Source: Siphonodentalium dalli
Taxonomy: Eukaryota > Mollusca > Scaphopoda > Gadilida > Siphonodentaliidae
Length of the DNA: 64,000 nt
NCBI GenBank assembly: GCA_032622095.1
Contig: CP136061.1
Coordinates: 265,330,077 to 265,394,076, forward strand
Direction of reading: 5' to 3'
Shown here: positions 12,645 to 24,900 of the stretch, piece by piece
Position numbering within the stretch: position 1 is the first letter of the stretch
Layout: every line of letters begins with the position of its first letter
The notes under the pieces: generated by a model
Databases searched by the model: none
What the model was told of the DNA's origin: nothing
What the model saw: only the letters and a program-made list of their open reading frames with translations
Translations under genes and position numbers: made by a program

Positions 12645-14369
12645 TGAAAAATAATCGCAAAAGGGCCATAACTCCACCAAGAAACATTGGGCGGAAATCC
12701 GGATACCATTATATCTAGTAAACCTTCGATTCCTACATTCGCTAGAGATTTCGCGTTCCTACTGCAATCAGTTTCTGAGTATTTCGAAATAAACGGAAAA
12801 CGACCTCAGTAGAAAAACAATATACTTCCTTGGTTACACCATGGAAGTATAATAATAGGCCAAATCATGAGCTCAATAAATCGCAGTTAAGGGACGGAAA
12901 ATATGAAGTAGGATGATTATATCTTTCCCTTAACATGTGTGAGTTGATCTCAAGTGTTTGGAAGTGACCCCACCCCTGCCTCGAAATTGGGTGACGGGAT
13001 TGGGAAATAGTCAAACCCGGCCCAAAATGCGAATTTTGAGAGCCCGTAACTCCGTTATTTTCCAATGGATTTTAAAATTGTTTTGAGTATTGTGATCAGC
13101 TAGTTACATTGATTATTTTTTTATAAATTTTGTCTCATTCAGAGACGAATAACATTTTGTTTATTAGAAAGAATACGGGCCCACATTCAAAGTTTGAGGG
13201 CCCAAATCTCCGCCATTTTTTAACGGATTTACGATCTGTTTTCAGTTTTATGATCAACGTATAAGGTAGATGTTATATACCAAGTTTCATATGATTCGGA
13301 GACGAACTAAATTTTGGTACCTCGGACCACCCCTCCCCTGACCCACAACACTGAACCGACACTTGCAAAATTTGGCACATCGCGTGCTCTCTTCAGACCG
13401 CGCGCGCTGCGATATCAGATGACATCCTAAGTTTGAGATCTTCGGAGGAGATGAGGTCACAGGCACATGGGCCCAAATTTGCATTGTTTGAAGGACCGCA
13501 ACTCCGTCATTTTTCAATGGATTTTCGAAATTGTTTCAGTTTCTAGATCGGTTGGCGGTGTAGATGTTACACTCCAAGTTTCATCTGATTCGGAGAAGAA
13601 TAAAAAATTGGTACCCCGGACCGCCCCTCCCCTGATCCACAACACTTAACCGACACTGGCAAAATTTGGCACATCGCGTGCTCTCTTCGGACCGCACGCA
13701 CTGGAATATCAGATGACATCCTAAGTTCGATATCTTCGGAGGAGATGTGAGCACAAGCACATGGGACCGACACTTGCAAACTTTGAGGGCCCGTAACTCT
13801 TGCATTTCTTCTCGGATTACAAAAATCCTTTCCGGTATGGGTTTGTTTTCGTTCATGGAATCTACATACTTAAATAGATGAATGTCAATAAAAAAAAAAA
13901 ATTGCGAAAATTTTGCCCCCACCCCAGTGTAAAAATATATGGCCAACCCTGTCAAATTTTCTTCTTCGGACTAAGCTGACAACGGTCAACACGACTACAA
14001 AAACCAAATACAGTTATCTGGAATGATACGGGAGGACAACAGAGTAAAATAAAATAGAGGTTTGCCAACTATGGGCGGTAACTCTTCAGGGAAAGCGCGG
14101 ACACAAGTTTTTATGCCCGTGGGCAGTAGTGCATATCGAGATGTGCATACGGTCTAATTTTCGATGCTCTGCTTCTTATAATTTCCGAGATAATAAAATG
14201 ACATTTTTTCAAATAAAGGGAGATAACTCCTCGGTGAAAGCGCGGACAAAATCGTTATGGGCCATAGGCATAGAACTCATGTACCCCAACCTACTTACCA
14301 AGTTTTAGTGTCCTACTTCTTGTACTTTTCGAGTAATAGTGATTACAAAAGTGTCAAGTATAATAATAA

Positions 14370-14417
<48 letters not shown>

Positions 14418-14630
14418 TGAAAAATAATCGCAAAAGGGCCATAACTCCACCAAGAAACATTGGGCGGAAATCCGGATACCATTATATCTAGTAAACCTTC
14501 GATTCCTACATTCGCTAGAGATTTCGCGTTCCTACTGCAATCAGTTTCTGAGTATTTCGAAATAAACGGAAAACGACCTCAGTAGAAAAACAATATACTT
14601 CCTTGGTTACACCATGGAAGTATAATAATA
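10214..14630 (+). repeat. Tandem array B of the 1.7 kb unit, period ~1776, about 2.5 copies
   Basis: Units 10214-11987, 11988-13763 and a partial unit 13764-14630. The array is close to identical internally but clearly diverged from arrays A and C. It has a longer (AAT)n tract in each unit (about 10824-10863, 12600-12640, 14376-14415), which accounts for part of the longer period. Hairpins lie at 11044, 12821 and 14594. As in array A, the partial last unit stops right after the hairpin and module Z follows. Confidence 0.92.
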
Positions 14631-17117
14631 GTGAAAAATAAAAAATTGAATAACAATATACTTCCATATTAAAATATGTAAGTATAATAAGGGAATCGCT
14701 CGGAATTGATTGGAATGTCGATAGTATGGTTTATTGACATTTCTGTGTTCAGTTGGAAAGTTCTGGTGTGACCCCCACCCATGCCTCGAAATTTGATGAC
14801 GCGGGTAGAAAAGTCGCCATATATCGGCCAATTTTCGAGATATCGAGCTAATATTTGCGCCATTGTGTTCGTATTTTATGCCCCTATAATATTTACTAGG
14901 GTTTTGGTGAGGTATTGCGCCGATATTTTACTATGTAGGCCAATATGTATGTTTCTGGTTCATACTTTTTTGAATATCTCCGGACTCATTCGACATAATG
15001 CAGCAAATGAATAATCGTTTAAAAGAGCTAAAAATTCCCCATCGAATGATACCAAACACGTCACGATTGGTTGAAGAAATATAAATTCATAGTGCTTTCC
15101 CTGTAAACTTGAAAAAAGGAAAGGGCCACCATTTCTACATTTGTCAACCGATTCACAAAATTCACGCACGATAATACTTAGTACATCCTACGTATACTTC
15201 ACAACCATTTTGGTTAAAATCGGCGACAAAAAAAAAATTGACATATTTTGCCCCTCCCTTAGCCCAGGAAAAATTGAGCGGACCTTTGTAAAAATGTCCT
15301 GGTTTGGTCTTCTGTCTATGTTTAAGACGCTCACATAGAGCAAATCCAGCTGTTGCGCTTCGTCTAGGAGAAGATCGGGACACAAGCACTTTCTACACAT
15401 GGACTTTATTAGTACATTTTTCGATGTGTTATAACTTGGTCATTTCTCACCCGATTTACAAAATTCTTTCACGAGTAGCATCAGTACATCGTATAGATAC
15501 CCGACAGTAAAAATGGTTGGAATCGGTGACAAGAAAAAAATTGACAAATTTTGCACCCCTCCCCGGGTCAACAAATTGTTTTCGGACCTTGGTGAAAATT
15601 TCCCCGATTCGTGCCCTTTCCTTAGTTAACACGATTACGAGAACCGAATTCAGCTGCTTGACTTCTTACAGGAGAAAATCTGCGCACAAACTTTTTCCAA
15701 AATTTTGGTTTAAGGGCCATAACTCTGGTAAGCAAGTTAGGGCACAAACCTAAATGCTCCATTACCATGCATCTTGGCATGGTGCATATACCTACCAAAT
15801 TTCAATGCTTTAACTTTTAAACTTTCTGAGATATAAGGGTTTCAAAATATATTAAGAATAATAAATAATAATAATAGTGAAAAATAAAAAATTGAATAAC
15901 AATATACTTCCATATTAAAATATGTAAGTATAATAAGGGAATCGCTCGGAATTGATTGGAATGTCGATAGTATGGTTTATTGACATTTCTGTGTTCAGTT
16001 GGAAAGTTCTGGTGTGACCCCCACCCATGCCTCGAAATTTGATGACGCGGGTAGAAAAGTCGCCATATATCGGCCAATTTTCGAGATATCGAGCTAATAT
16101 TTGCGCCATTGTGTTCGTATTTTATGCCCCTATAATATTTACTAGGGTTTTGGTGAGGTATTGCGCCGATATTTTACTATGTAGGCCAATATGTATGTTT
16201 CTGGTTCATACTTTTTTGAATATCTCCGGACTCATTCGACATAATGCAGCAAATGAATAATCGTTTAAAAGAGCTAAAAATTCCCCATCGAATGATACCA
16301 AACACGTCACGATTGGTTGAAGAAATATAAATTCATAGTGCTTTCCCTGTAAACTTGAAAAAAGGAAAGGGCCACCATTTCTACATTTGTCAACCGATTC
16401 ACAAAATTCACGCACGATAATACTTAGTACATCCTACATATACTTCACAACCATTTTGGTTAAAATCGGCGACAAAAAAAAAATTGACATATTTTGCCCC
16501 TCCCTTAGCCCAGGAAAAATTGAGCGGACCTTTGTAAAAATGTCCTGGTTTGGTCTTCTGTCTATGTTTAAGACGCTCACATAGAGCAAATCCAGCTGTT
16601 GCGCTTCGTCTAGGAGAAGATCGGGACACAAGCACTTTCTACACATGGACTTTATTAGTACATTTTTCGATGTGTTATAACTTGGTCATTTCTCACCCGA
16701 TTTACAAAATTCTTTCACGAGTAGCATCAGTACATCGTATAGATACCCGACAGTAAAAATGGTTGGAATCGGTGACAAGAAAAAAATTGACAAATTTTGC
16801 ACCCCTCCCCGGGTCAACAAATTGTTTTCGGACCTTGGTGAAAATTTCCCCGATTCGTGCCCTTTCCTTAGTTAACACGATTACGAGAACCGAATTCAGC
16901 TGCTTGACTTCTTACAGGAGAAAATCTGCGCACAAACTTTTTCCAAAATTTTGGTTTAAGGGCCATAACTCTGGTAAGCAAGTTAGGGCACAAACCTAAA
17001 TGCTCCATTACCATGCATCTTGGCATGGTGCATATACCTACCAAATTTCAATGCTTTAACTTTTAAACTTTCTGAGATATAAGGGTTTCAAAATATATTA
17101 AGAATAATAAATAATAA
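14631..17117 (+). repeat. Module Z tandem pair, period 1246
   Basis: Two copies, 14631-15876 and 15877-17117, differ by only a few bases from each other and from 6017-7257. The junction between them is ATAATAATAATA followed by GTGAAAAATAAAA, the same type of junction that joins arrays A and B to module Z. Confidence 0.9.
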
Positions 17118-17460
17118 CTAGAGGTCAGATTCCATGGAATCAGATATACTTCCATGGTATTCCATCCCATCCCATCCCATCCCGACCTGACCTTGGTCTT
17201 CAAAATGGTCAATCGAAGGTCAAATCGGGTAAAACATGCGGATTTCCACGAAATTTGATACCTAGGGGTACTTTTGTCCGGGGAGTCTTTTGGGCGGGTC
17301 AAGTCGTGACCCCGACCTGACATTGACATTCGAAATGGTAAGTTCAAGGTCAAATCGAGTAAAACGATCGGATTTCGACGAAATTTTATACCTAGGAAAA
17401 CTTTTGTCCGGGGAGTGTTTTGGACAGGTCAAATCGTGACAATATGTTACTTTTACAGTA
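17118..17460 (+). repeat. Module W, copy 2
   Basis: Nearly identical to 7258-7600, with two 130-bp subrepeats. It follows the (AAT)n end of module Z. Confidence 0.85.
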
Positions 17461-18330
17461 GAGCGGACATACCTATATAGTATATCGGTGAGCATATTCA
17501 TGCATTTGCCTTGCTTCTTGCTAAGTCCGTTTGAATTTGCGTCATGAAGAGAGGGTTTGAATTTGAGTAATATATATCACCCGTCACAACGTTATACGCT
17601 ACCAGGGTTAAACCGTTCAATATAAATCATTAAAAAGTGTACTAATCTTGCGTTTATATACTACTTATCACATCCACTCATCGAAAAGTTTTTATCTCAA
17701 TATATGATTTTCGGAGTAATTTTGCCCATTTGATCTTCGGTGGAATTTTCCAAATCTGAACCCACCCGACACAAACACTCCCTTGAGCAGGTTGCGTTTA
17801 TATTAGAGAGGTCAAATTTTAGAGTCATACCTACAGTATACCGGCTTATGTACCACCGCATTAAACTCGCTCCTACATCGGCCCGTTTGGATTTGGGGCT
17901 AAAAATCGGCTAGTGATAGACTACAGAAGTATACATATTTATGATATATAGCGTTGTCACGAGTAAACCGTTCCGTTCCATCTGAAAATTAGAAAATTGC
18001 GCTCTAGATGCGCGTGAACACTAGCTATCAGATGTACTCGTCAAAAAAAAAATTCTCGATGTTTGAATTTGAAGTATAGCGGTCAAGATTTGGGGGGGGG
18101 GGCGTGAATAGAATATCCAAATGTACCTGCCACGGCATTACCTTGCTCTTTAATTAGCCCTTTTGGATTTGGTGGGAAGAATAGGTGCATTTTCCTGTTC
18201 CCCGTATAGCGGAAAGGGGTATATATATATAGTCACGCATTTCAATCAGTTTGGATATAAAGTTTAAATATACACAGTTATATGCCTATATATTCAATAC
18301 TAATATATTTTCTTATAAATTAATAGCGCA

Positions 18331-18402
18331 GTGCGTAGTCGAGTGGTCAGAGCGTCAAACCTTCAGTTTGTGTTTTTATTGCGACGTGAGTTCGAATCCC
18401 GT
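18331..18402 (+). tRNA. tRNA-like Pol III unit, copy 4
   Basis: Box A-like TAGTCGAGTGG and box B-like GAGTTCGAATC. One extra T lies between the anticodon-like stem and the variable region compared with the other copies. The T-run after TTATC could terminate Pol III. A non-canonical anticodon arm makes a functional tRNA unlikely. Confidence 0.5.
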
Positions 18403-18602
18403 CAAATTATCTTTTTTTATTTTTTATTTTTAACATGTTTTGGTGTATTTTAATCATCAAATACGAATAATACCAAACTAAAGATAATGTAAAGATGCTT
18501 TTTATATTCGATTTCAATCAGTTTGGATATAAAGTTTAAATATACACAGTTATATGCCTACATATTTAATACTAATATATTTTCTTATAAATTAACAGCG
18601 CA

Positions 18603-18673
18603 GTGCGTAGCCGAGTGGAGAGAGCGTCAAACATTCAGTTTGTGTTTTATTGCGACGTGAGTTCGAATCCCGT
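18603..18673 (+). tRNA. tRNA-like Pol III unit, copy 5
   Basis: Box A-like TAGCCGAGTGG and box B-like GAGTTCGAATC. It lies 272 bp downstream of copy 4 as the second half of the tandem duplication. Confidence 0.5.
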
Positions 18674-19770
18674 CAAATTATCTTTTTATATTTTTTATTT
18701 TTAACATGTTTTGGTGTATTTTAATCATCAAATACGAATAATACCAAACTAAAGATAATGTAAAGATGCTTTTTATATTCGATAAATAACTAGAATATAA
18801 ACAATATACAAATTGATCTTACGAAACTGATGATGTTTGCATGTTTCTATGTGTTTATCGTTGTTATCGCAAATGGAATAATTGGCTATACGTCGTCATT
18901 ACGTTAGTAGAAATATACACCATATAACGAAGTCTTGTGTGATCAAATTAATGTAATGTTTGTATTTTGTTTGGTTGTATATGATATGCAGTGCGTTGAA
19001 GATGCGAAAGAAAATACAAAAGTGAAATGCACGCACGCAGATAGCTCATGACACACTATACACGATAAAATGATAATTTACCACACACCATGGGCTACAC
19101 AATTTACGAATAGGTGGGTTTATATTAAAATCCAAGTTATTTGCTTTATAACGGCTCCGATATGAACTCATACCAATATAGCACTCTGGAAATGATTGTT
19201 GGTATTCGACGGGCGTTCTATCAGTTCTCTGGTAGAGGAATGAGACTGGCCCGCGGCATGACGGGTGTATTCGAATCGGAGGTAGGTTCCATCCCACGGG
19301 GGATGGGGTAGCCGGAGGAAGGAGAGAGGGGAGTGACAAATTTTTGGCGTATATATAGATAATATATATTATATATATAAGCGGAATTATTTTGAAGAGC
19401 TCTTTTCACTTGACTGAGAAAAAATAATGTTCTAAGTCCAAAAGATTTTGATGAAATATTGGAGCCTTTTTCAAAAAGTGAAAACAAAATGAACGACTTT
19501 TCTGGAACAGGGCGATTTCGATCCGTTTTGGACTCTGGATTTTCCAAAAGTTATCTCCGTTTCGCGTGTAGCATAATATGACTTTTATGAATAAGTAACG
19601 GATAGTTTGGGGAATGAGATGTGAGCTTGTACAACATTCGTTCAAAGTTCGCGAATTACATTTGGATAGACATATTTATGTTATATTCCAAGTTTCATCT
19701 GATTCGGAGAAGTATTAAAAATTTCTACCACAGACCACCCCTCCCCTGACCCACAATACTGGACCGACAC

Positions 19771-20382
19771 TTGCAAACTTTGAGGGCCCGTAACTCTTGC
19801 ATTTCTTCTCGGATTACAAAAATCCTTTCCGGTATGGGTTTGTTGTCGTTCAGGGAATCTACATACTTAAATAGATGAATGTCAATAATAAAAAAAAATT
19901 GCGAAAATATTGCCCCCACCCCAGTGTAAAAATATATGTCCAACCCTGTCAAATTTTCTTCCTCGGACTAAGCTGACAACGGTCAACACGACTACAAAAA
20001 CCAAATATAGTTATCTGGAATGATACGGGAGGACAACAGAGTACAATAAAATAGAGGTTTGCCAACTATGGGCGGTAACTCTTCAGGGAAAGCGCGGACC
20101 CAAGTTTTTATGCCCGTGGGCAGTAGTGCATATCGAGATGTGCATACGGTCTAATTTTCGATGCTCTGCTTCTTATAATTTCCGAGATAATAAAATGACA
20201 TTTTTTCAGATAAAGGGAGATAACTCCTCGGAGAAAACGCGGACAATATTCTTTATGCGACGATGGCATACAACTCTTTGACCCCAAAATACGTACCAAT
20301 ATTTAGTGTGCTACTCCTGGTACTTTTCGAGTAATAAGGGTTGCAAAAGTGTCCAGTATAATAATAATAATAATAATAATAA
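19771..20382 (+). repeat. Partial unit of the 1.7 kb family
   Basis: A single truncated unit, most like arrays A and B, ending at AGTATAATAATAATAATA. Module W follows directly. It shows that the same family can be interrupted at its AGTATAATAATA site as well as after its hairpin. Confidence 0.8.
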
Positions 20383-20940
20383 CTAGAGGTCAGATTCCAT
20401 GGAATCAGATATACTTCCATGGTATACCATCCCATCCCATGTGAGTGCTATGCGTATATGTGTGTTCCTCTTCATGCGACAACGTATTGGTGTCTTATGA
20501 TCTGATGGTGCACTTGCATTAACATTTCTAAATTTAATATATATTTTGGGACTTCTGTCTGTTTGGTTGTCTGTTAGCTATGACCGGGAAAACTGCTGGA
20601 CGGATTTTGACAAAATTTGATAAATATGGGTACTTTTGTCCAGGGAGTGTTTTGGACGGGTCAAATCGTGACCGCGACATGACGTTGACCTTCAAAAATG
20701 TCAATCCATGGTCAAATCTGGTAAAACAGACGGATTTCAACCAAATTTGATGCCTAGGAGTACTTTTGTCCGGGGAGTCTTTTGGGTGGGTCAAATCGTG
20801 ACTCCGACCTGACATTGACCTTCGAAATGGTCAGTTCAAGGTAAAATCGAGTAAAGCGAACGGATTTCGACGAAATTTTATACCTAGGGAAACTTTTGTC
20901 CGGGGAGTGTTTTGGACAGGTCAAATCGTGACAATAGGTT
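20383..20940 (+). repeat. Module W, copy 3, with about 2.6 subrepeats of 130 bp
   Basis: Begins CTAGAGGTCAGATTCC after (AAT)n. Compared with the other W copies it has an extra ~180-bp segment (GTGAGTGCTATGCG to TTGTCTGTTAGC) and one more 130-bp subrepeat (starts at 20600, 20730 and 20860). Confidence 0.85.
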
Positions 20941-21870
20941 ACTTTTATAGTAGAGCGGGCATACCTATATAGTATATCGGTGAGCATGTTCAAGCATTTG
21001 CCTTGCTTCTTGACAAGTCCGTTTGAATTTGCGTCATGAAGAGAGGGTTTTATTTAGAATAATATATATCATCCGTTATAACGTTATACACTACCAGCGT
21101 TAAACCGTTCAATCTAAATCTTTAAAAAGCGTACTAATCTTGCGTTTAGATACTACTTATGACATCCACTCGTCGGAAAGTTTTTATCTCAATATCTGAT
21201 TTTCGGAGTAATTTTCCCCATTCGATCTTCGGTGGAATTTGCCAAATCTGACCCCACCCGACACTAACATTCCCTTGAGCAGGTTGCGTTTATAGTAGAG
21301 CGGTCAAATTTTGTAGGCGTACCTGCAGTATACCGGCTTACATGGTCCTGCGAGAAATTCGCTCCTACATTAGCCCGTTTGGATTTGGGGCTAAAAATCG
21401 ACTAGTGATAGACTACATAAGTATACATATTTATGATATATAGCGTTGTCACGAGTAAACCGTTCCATCTGAAAATTAGAAAATTGCGCTCTAGATGCGC
21501 GTGAACACTAGCCATCAGATGGACTCGTTAAAAACAATTATCTCGATGTTTGAATTTCCCCCCCTTTGCAATTTTCATGGAATTTTCCTAAAGTCTCAAC
21601 CCACCCTGACACGCATTCTCCGTTGGGCATGTTACATTTACAGTATAGCCGTCAAACTTCAGGCACGTACATAAAGTATGTCACCGTTCTTGCTACGACA
21701 TTATCTTGCTCTTTAATCAGCCGGTTTGGATTTGGCGGGAAAAATAGTTGCAATATTTCAATACCCCGTAACGCGGAAAGTCCGGGGTAAAAACATTTTT
21801 AAGCGGTATCTTCGAGTCCGAATCTTTCATCCAATTCGGAATATGCAATAAAATTTTTAGAGCTCTGTAC

Positions 21871-21905
<35 letters not shown>

Positions 21906-21934
21906 CGGTTTATTCATCCCGGTGTATAGTGTGT
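20941..21934 (+). repeat. Diverged partial flank module F ending in A28
   Basis: Resembles the first part of module F (GGTGGAATTT, TATAGCGTTGTCACGAGTAAACCG) but is more diverged. It ends in a run of 28 A (21875-21902) that follows an AATAAA at about 21848. About 30 bp of unplaced sequence separates the A-run from array C. Confidence 0.65.
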
Positions 21935-24900
21935 CCCTGTTTATGGGCGGTAACTCTTCAGGGAAAGCGCGGACACAAGTTTTGATGCCGGTGGGCAGAA
22001 GGGCATACCGAGGTGTACATACGGTCCAATTTTCGATGCTCTGCTCCTTATAATTTCCGAGATAATAAAATGACATTTTTTCATATAAAGGGAGATAACT
22101 CCACGGGGTAAATGCGGACAATATCCATTATGAGCCAAAGGCATAGAACTCATTTACCCCAACACACTTACCAAACTTGAGTTTTCTAGTACTAATACAT
22201 TCAGAGATTTGGGCGTTGAAAAATACTGTAGTATAATAATAATAATGAAAAATAATCGAATAAGGGCTATAACTCTGTCTTGAAACATTGGGCCGAAATC
22301 CGGATATCATTATCTTTAGTAGACCTCAGATGCCTATATTCGCTAGAGATTTCGCGTTCCTACTGCAATCAGTTTCTGAGTATTTCGAAATAAACGGAAA
22401 ACGACCTCAGTAGAAAAACAATATACTTCCTTGGTTACACCATGGAAGTATAATAATAGGGCGAATCATGAACTGAACAATGCGCAGTTTAGGGATGGAA
22501 AATATGAAGTAAGATGATTGTGTACTGTCCTTAACATTTGTGTGTTGATCTCAAGTGTTTATAATTGACCCCACTCCTGCCTCGAAATTGGGTGACGGGA
22601 TTGGGAAATTGTCACACCAGGCCCAAAATGCAATTTTTGAAGGACCATAACTCCGTGATTATCCAATGGATTTAAAAATTGTTTTCAGTTTTGTTATATG
22701 CTACTTACTGAGATTGCATATTATAAATTTCATCTGATTCGGAAAAGAAGAACATTTTGGTTATTGGAAATAATATGGGCCCATATTCAAACTTTGAGTT
22801 CCAAAATCTCCGCCAGTTTTTAACGGATTTACGATCTGTTTTCAGATTTGTTATTAGCGTGTATGGTAGATGTTATATTCCAAGTTTCATATAATTCGGA
22901 GACGAAATAAATTTTGGTACCTCGGACCACCCCTCCCCTGACCCACAACACTGAACCGACACTGGCAAAATTTGGCACACCGCGTGCTCTCTTCGGCCTA
23001 CACACTTTGGCGTATCAGATGACATTCAATGTTCGACATCTTCGGAGGAGATGTGTTATCAAGCACATGGGCCCAAAATTGCAAAATTTGAGGGCCCCTA
23101 ACTTTGTCAGTTTTCAATGGAATTTCGAAAAAATTTCAGTTTCTAGATCGGGTGGTGTTGTAGATGTTAAATTCCAAGTTTCATCTTATTCCGATAAGAA
23201 TTAAAAATTGGTACCACGGACCACCCCTCCCCATATCCACAATAATGAATAGACACTGGCAAAATTTGGCCCACCGCGTGCACTATTTCATCCGCACACG
23301 TTGGCGTATCAGTTGACATCCAAACTTCGACATCTTCGGAGGAGATAGGGTCACAAGCACATATGTCCCAAACTGCAAAATTTGAGGGCCTGTAACTCTT
23401 GCAATTCTTATCGGATTTCAAAAATCCTTCTTGGTTTGGGTTTGTTTTCGTTCAGGGAATGCATATACTTAAATAGATGAATATCGATCAAAAAAATATT
23501 TTTGAGAAAATTTTGCCCCCACATCAGTGTAAAAATATATGTCCGACTCTGTTAAAATTTCTTTTTCGGACTAAACTGAGAACGGTCATCACGGCTGTGA
23601 AAACCAAATGCAGTTATCTGGAATGATACGGGAGAACAACAGAGTACAATAAAATAGAGGTTCCCCTGTTTATGGGCGGTAACTCTTCAGGGAAAGCGCG
23701 GACACAAGTTTTGATGCCGGTGGGCAGAAGGGCATACCGAGGTGTACATACGGTCCAATTTTCGATGCTCTGCTCCTTATAATTTCCGAGATAATAAAAT
23801 GACATTTTTTCATATAAAGGGAGATAACTCCACGGGGTAAATGCGGACAATATCCATTATGAGCCAAAGGCATAGAACTCATTTACCCCAACACACTTAC
23901 CAAACTTGAGTTTTCTAGTACTAATACATTCAGAGATTTGGGCGTTGAAAAATACTGTAGTATAATAATAATAATGAAAAATAATCGAATAAGGGCTATA
24001 ACTCTGTCTTGAAACATTGGGCCGAAATCCGGATATCATTATCTTTAGTAGACCTCAGATGCCTATATTCGCTAGAGATTTCGCGTTCCTACTGCAATCA
24101 GTTTCTGAGTATTTCGAAATAAACGGAAAACGACCTCAGTAGAAAAACAATATACTTCCTTGGTTACACCATGGAAGTATAATAATAGGGCGAATCATGA
24201 ACTGAACAATGCGCAGTTTAGGGATGGAAAATATGAAGTAAGATGATTGTGTACTGTCCTTAACATTTGTGTGTTGATCTCAAGTGTTTATAATTGACCC
24301 CACTCCTGCCTCGAAATTGGGTGACGGGATTGGGAAATTGTCACACCAGGCCCAAAATGCAATTTTTGAAGGACCATAACTCCGTGATTATCCAATGGAT
24401 TTAAAAATTGTTTTCAGTTTTGTTATATGCTACTTACTGAGATTGCATATTATAAATTTCATCTGATTCGGAAAAGAAGAACATTTTGGTTATTGGAAAT
24501 AATATGGGCCCATATTCAAACTTTGAGTTCCAAAATCTCCGCCAGTTTTTAACGGATTTACGATCTGTTTTCAGATTTGTTATTAGCGTGTATGGTAGAT
24601 GTTATATTCCAAGTTTCATATAATTCGGAGACGAAATAAATTTTGGTACCTCGGACCACCCCTCCCCTGACCCACAACACTGAACCGACACTGGCAAAAT
24701 TTGGCACACCGCGTGCTCTCTTCGGCCTACACACTTTGGCGTATCAGATGACATTCAATGTTCGACATCTTCGGAGGAGATGTGTTATCAAGCACATGGG
24801 CCCAAAATTGCAAAATTTGAGGGCCCCTAACTTTGTCAGTTTTCAATGGAATTTCGAAAAAATTTCAGTTTCTAGATCGGGTGGTGTTGTAGATGTTAAA

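Larger units (their letters stand above)
17461..19770 (+). repeat. Flank module F, copy 3
   Basis: Matches 7601-10213 at an offset of about 9.86 kb, with about 340 bp missing around 18800. It contains two tRNA-like segments in tandem and ends at the partial 1.7 kb-family unit. Confidence 0.75.

Noticed and set aside
21875-21902. Poly(A) as proof of a processed pseudogene
   Set aside because: No gene-like sequence lies upstream and no target duplication was seen, so it is kept only as a hint of retroposition.
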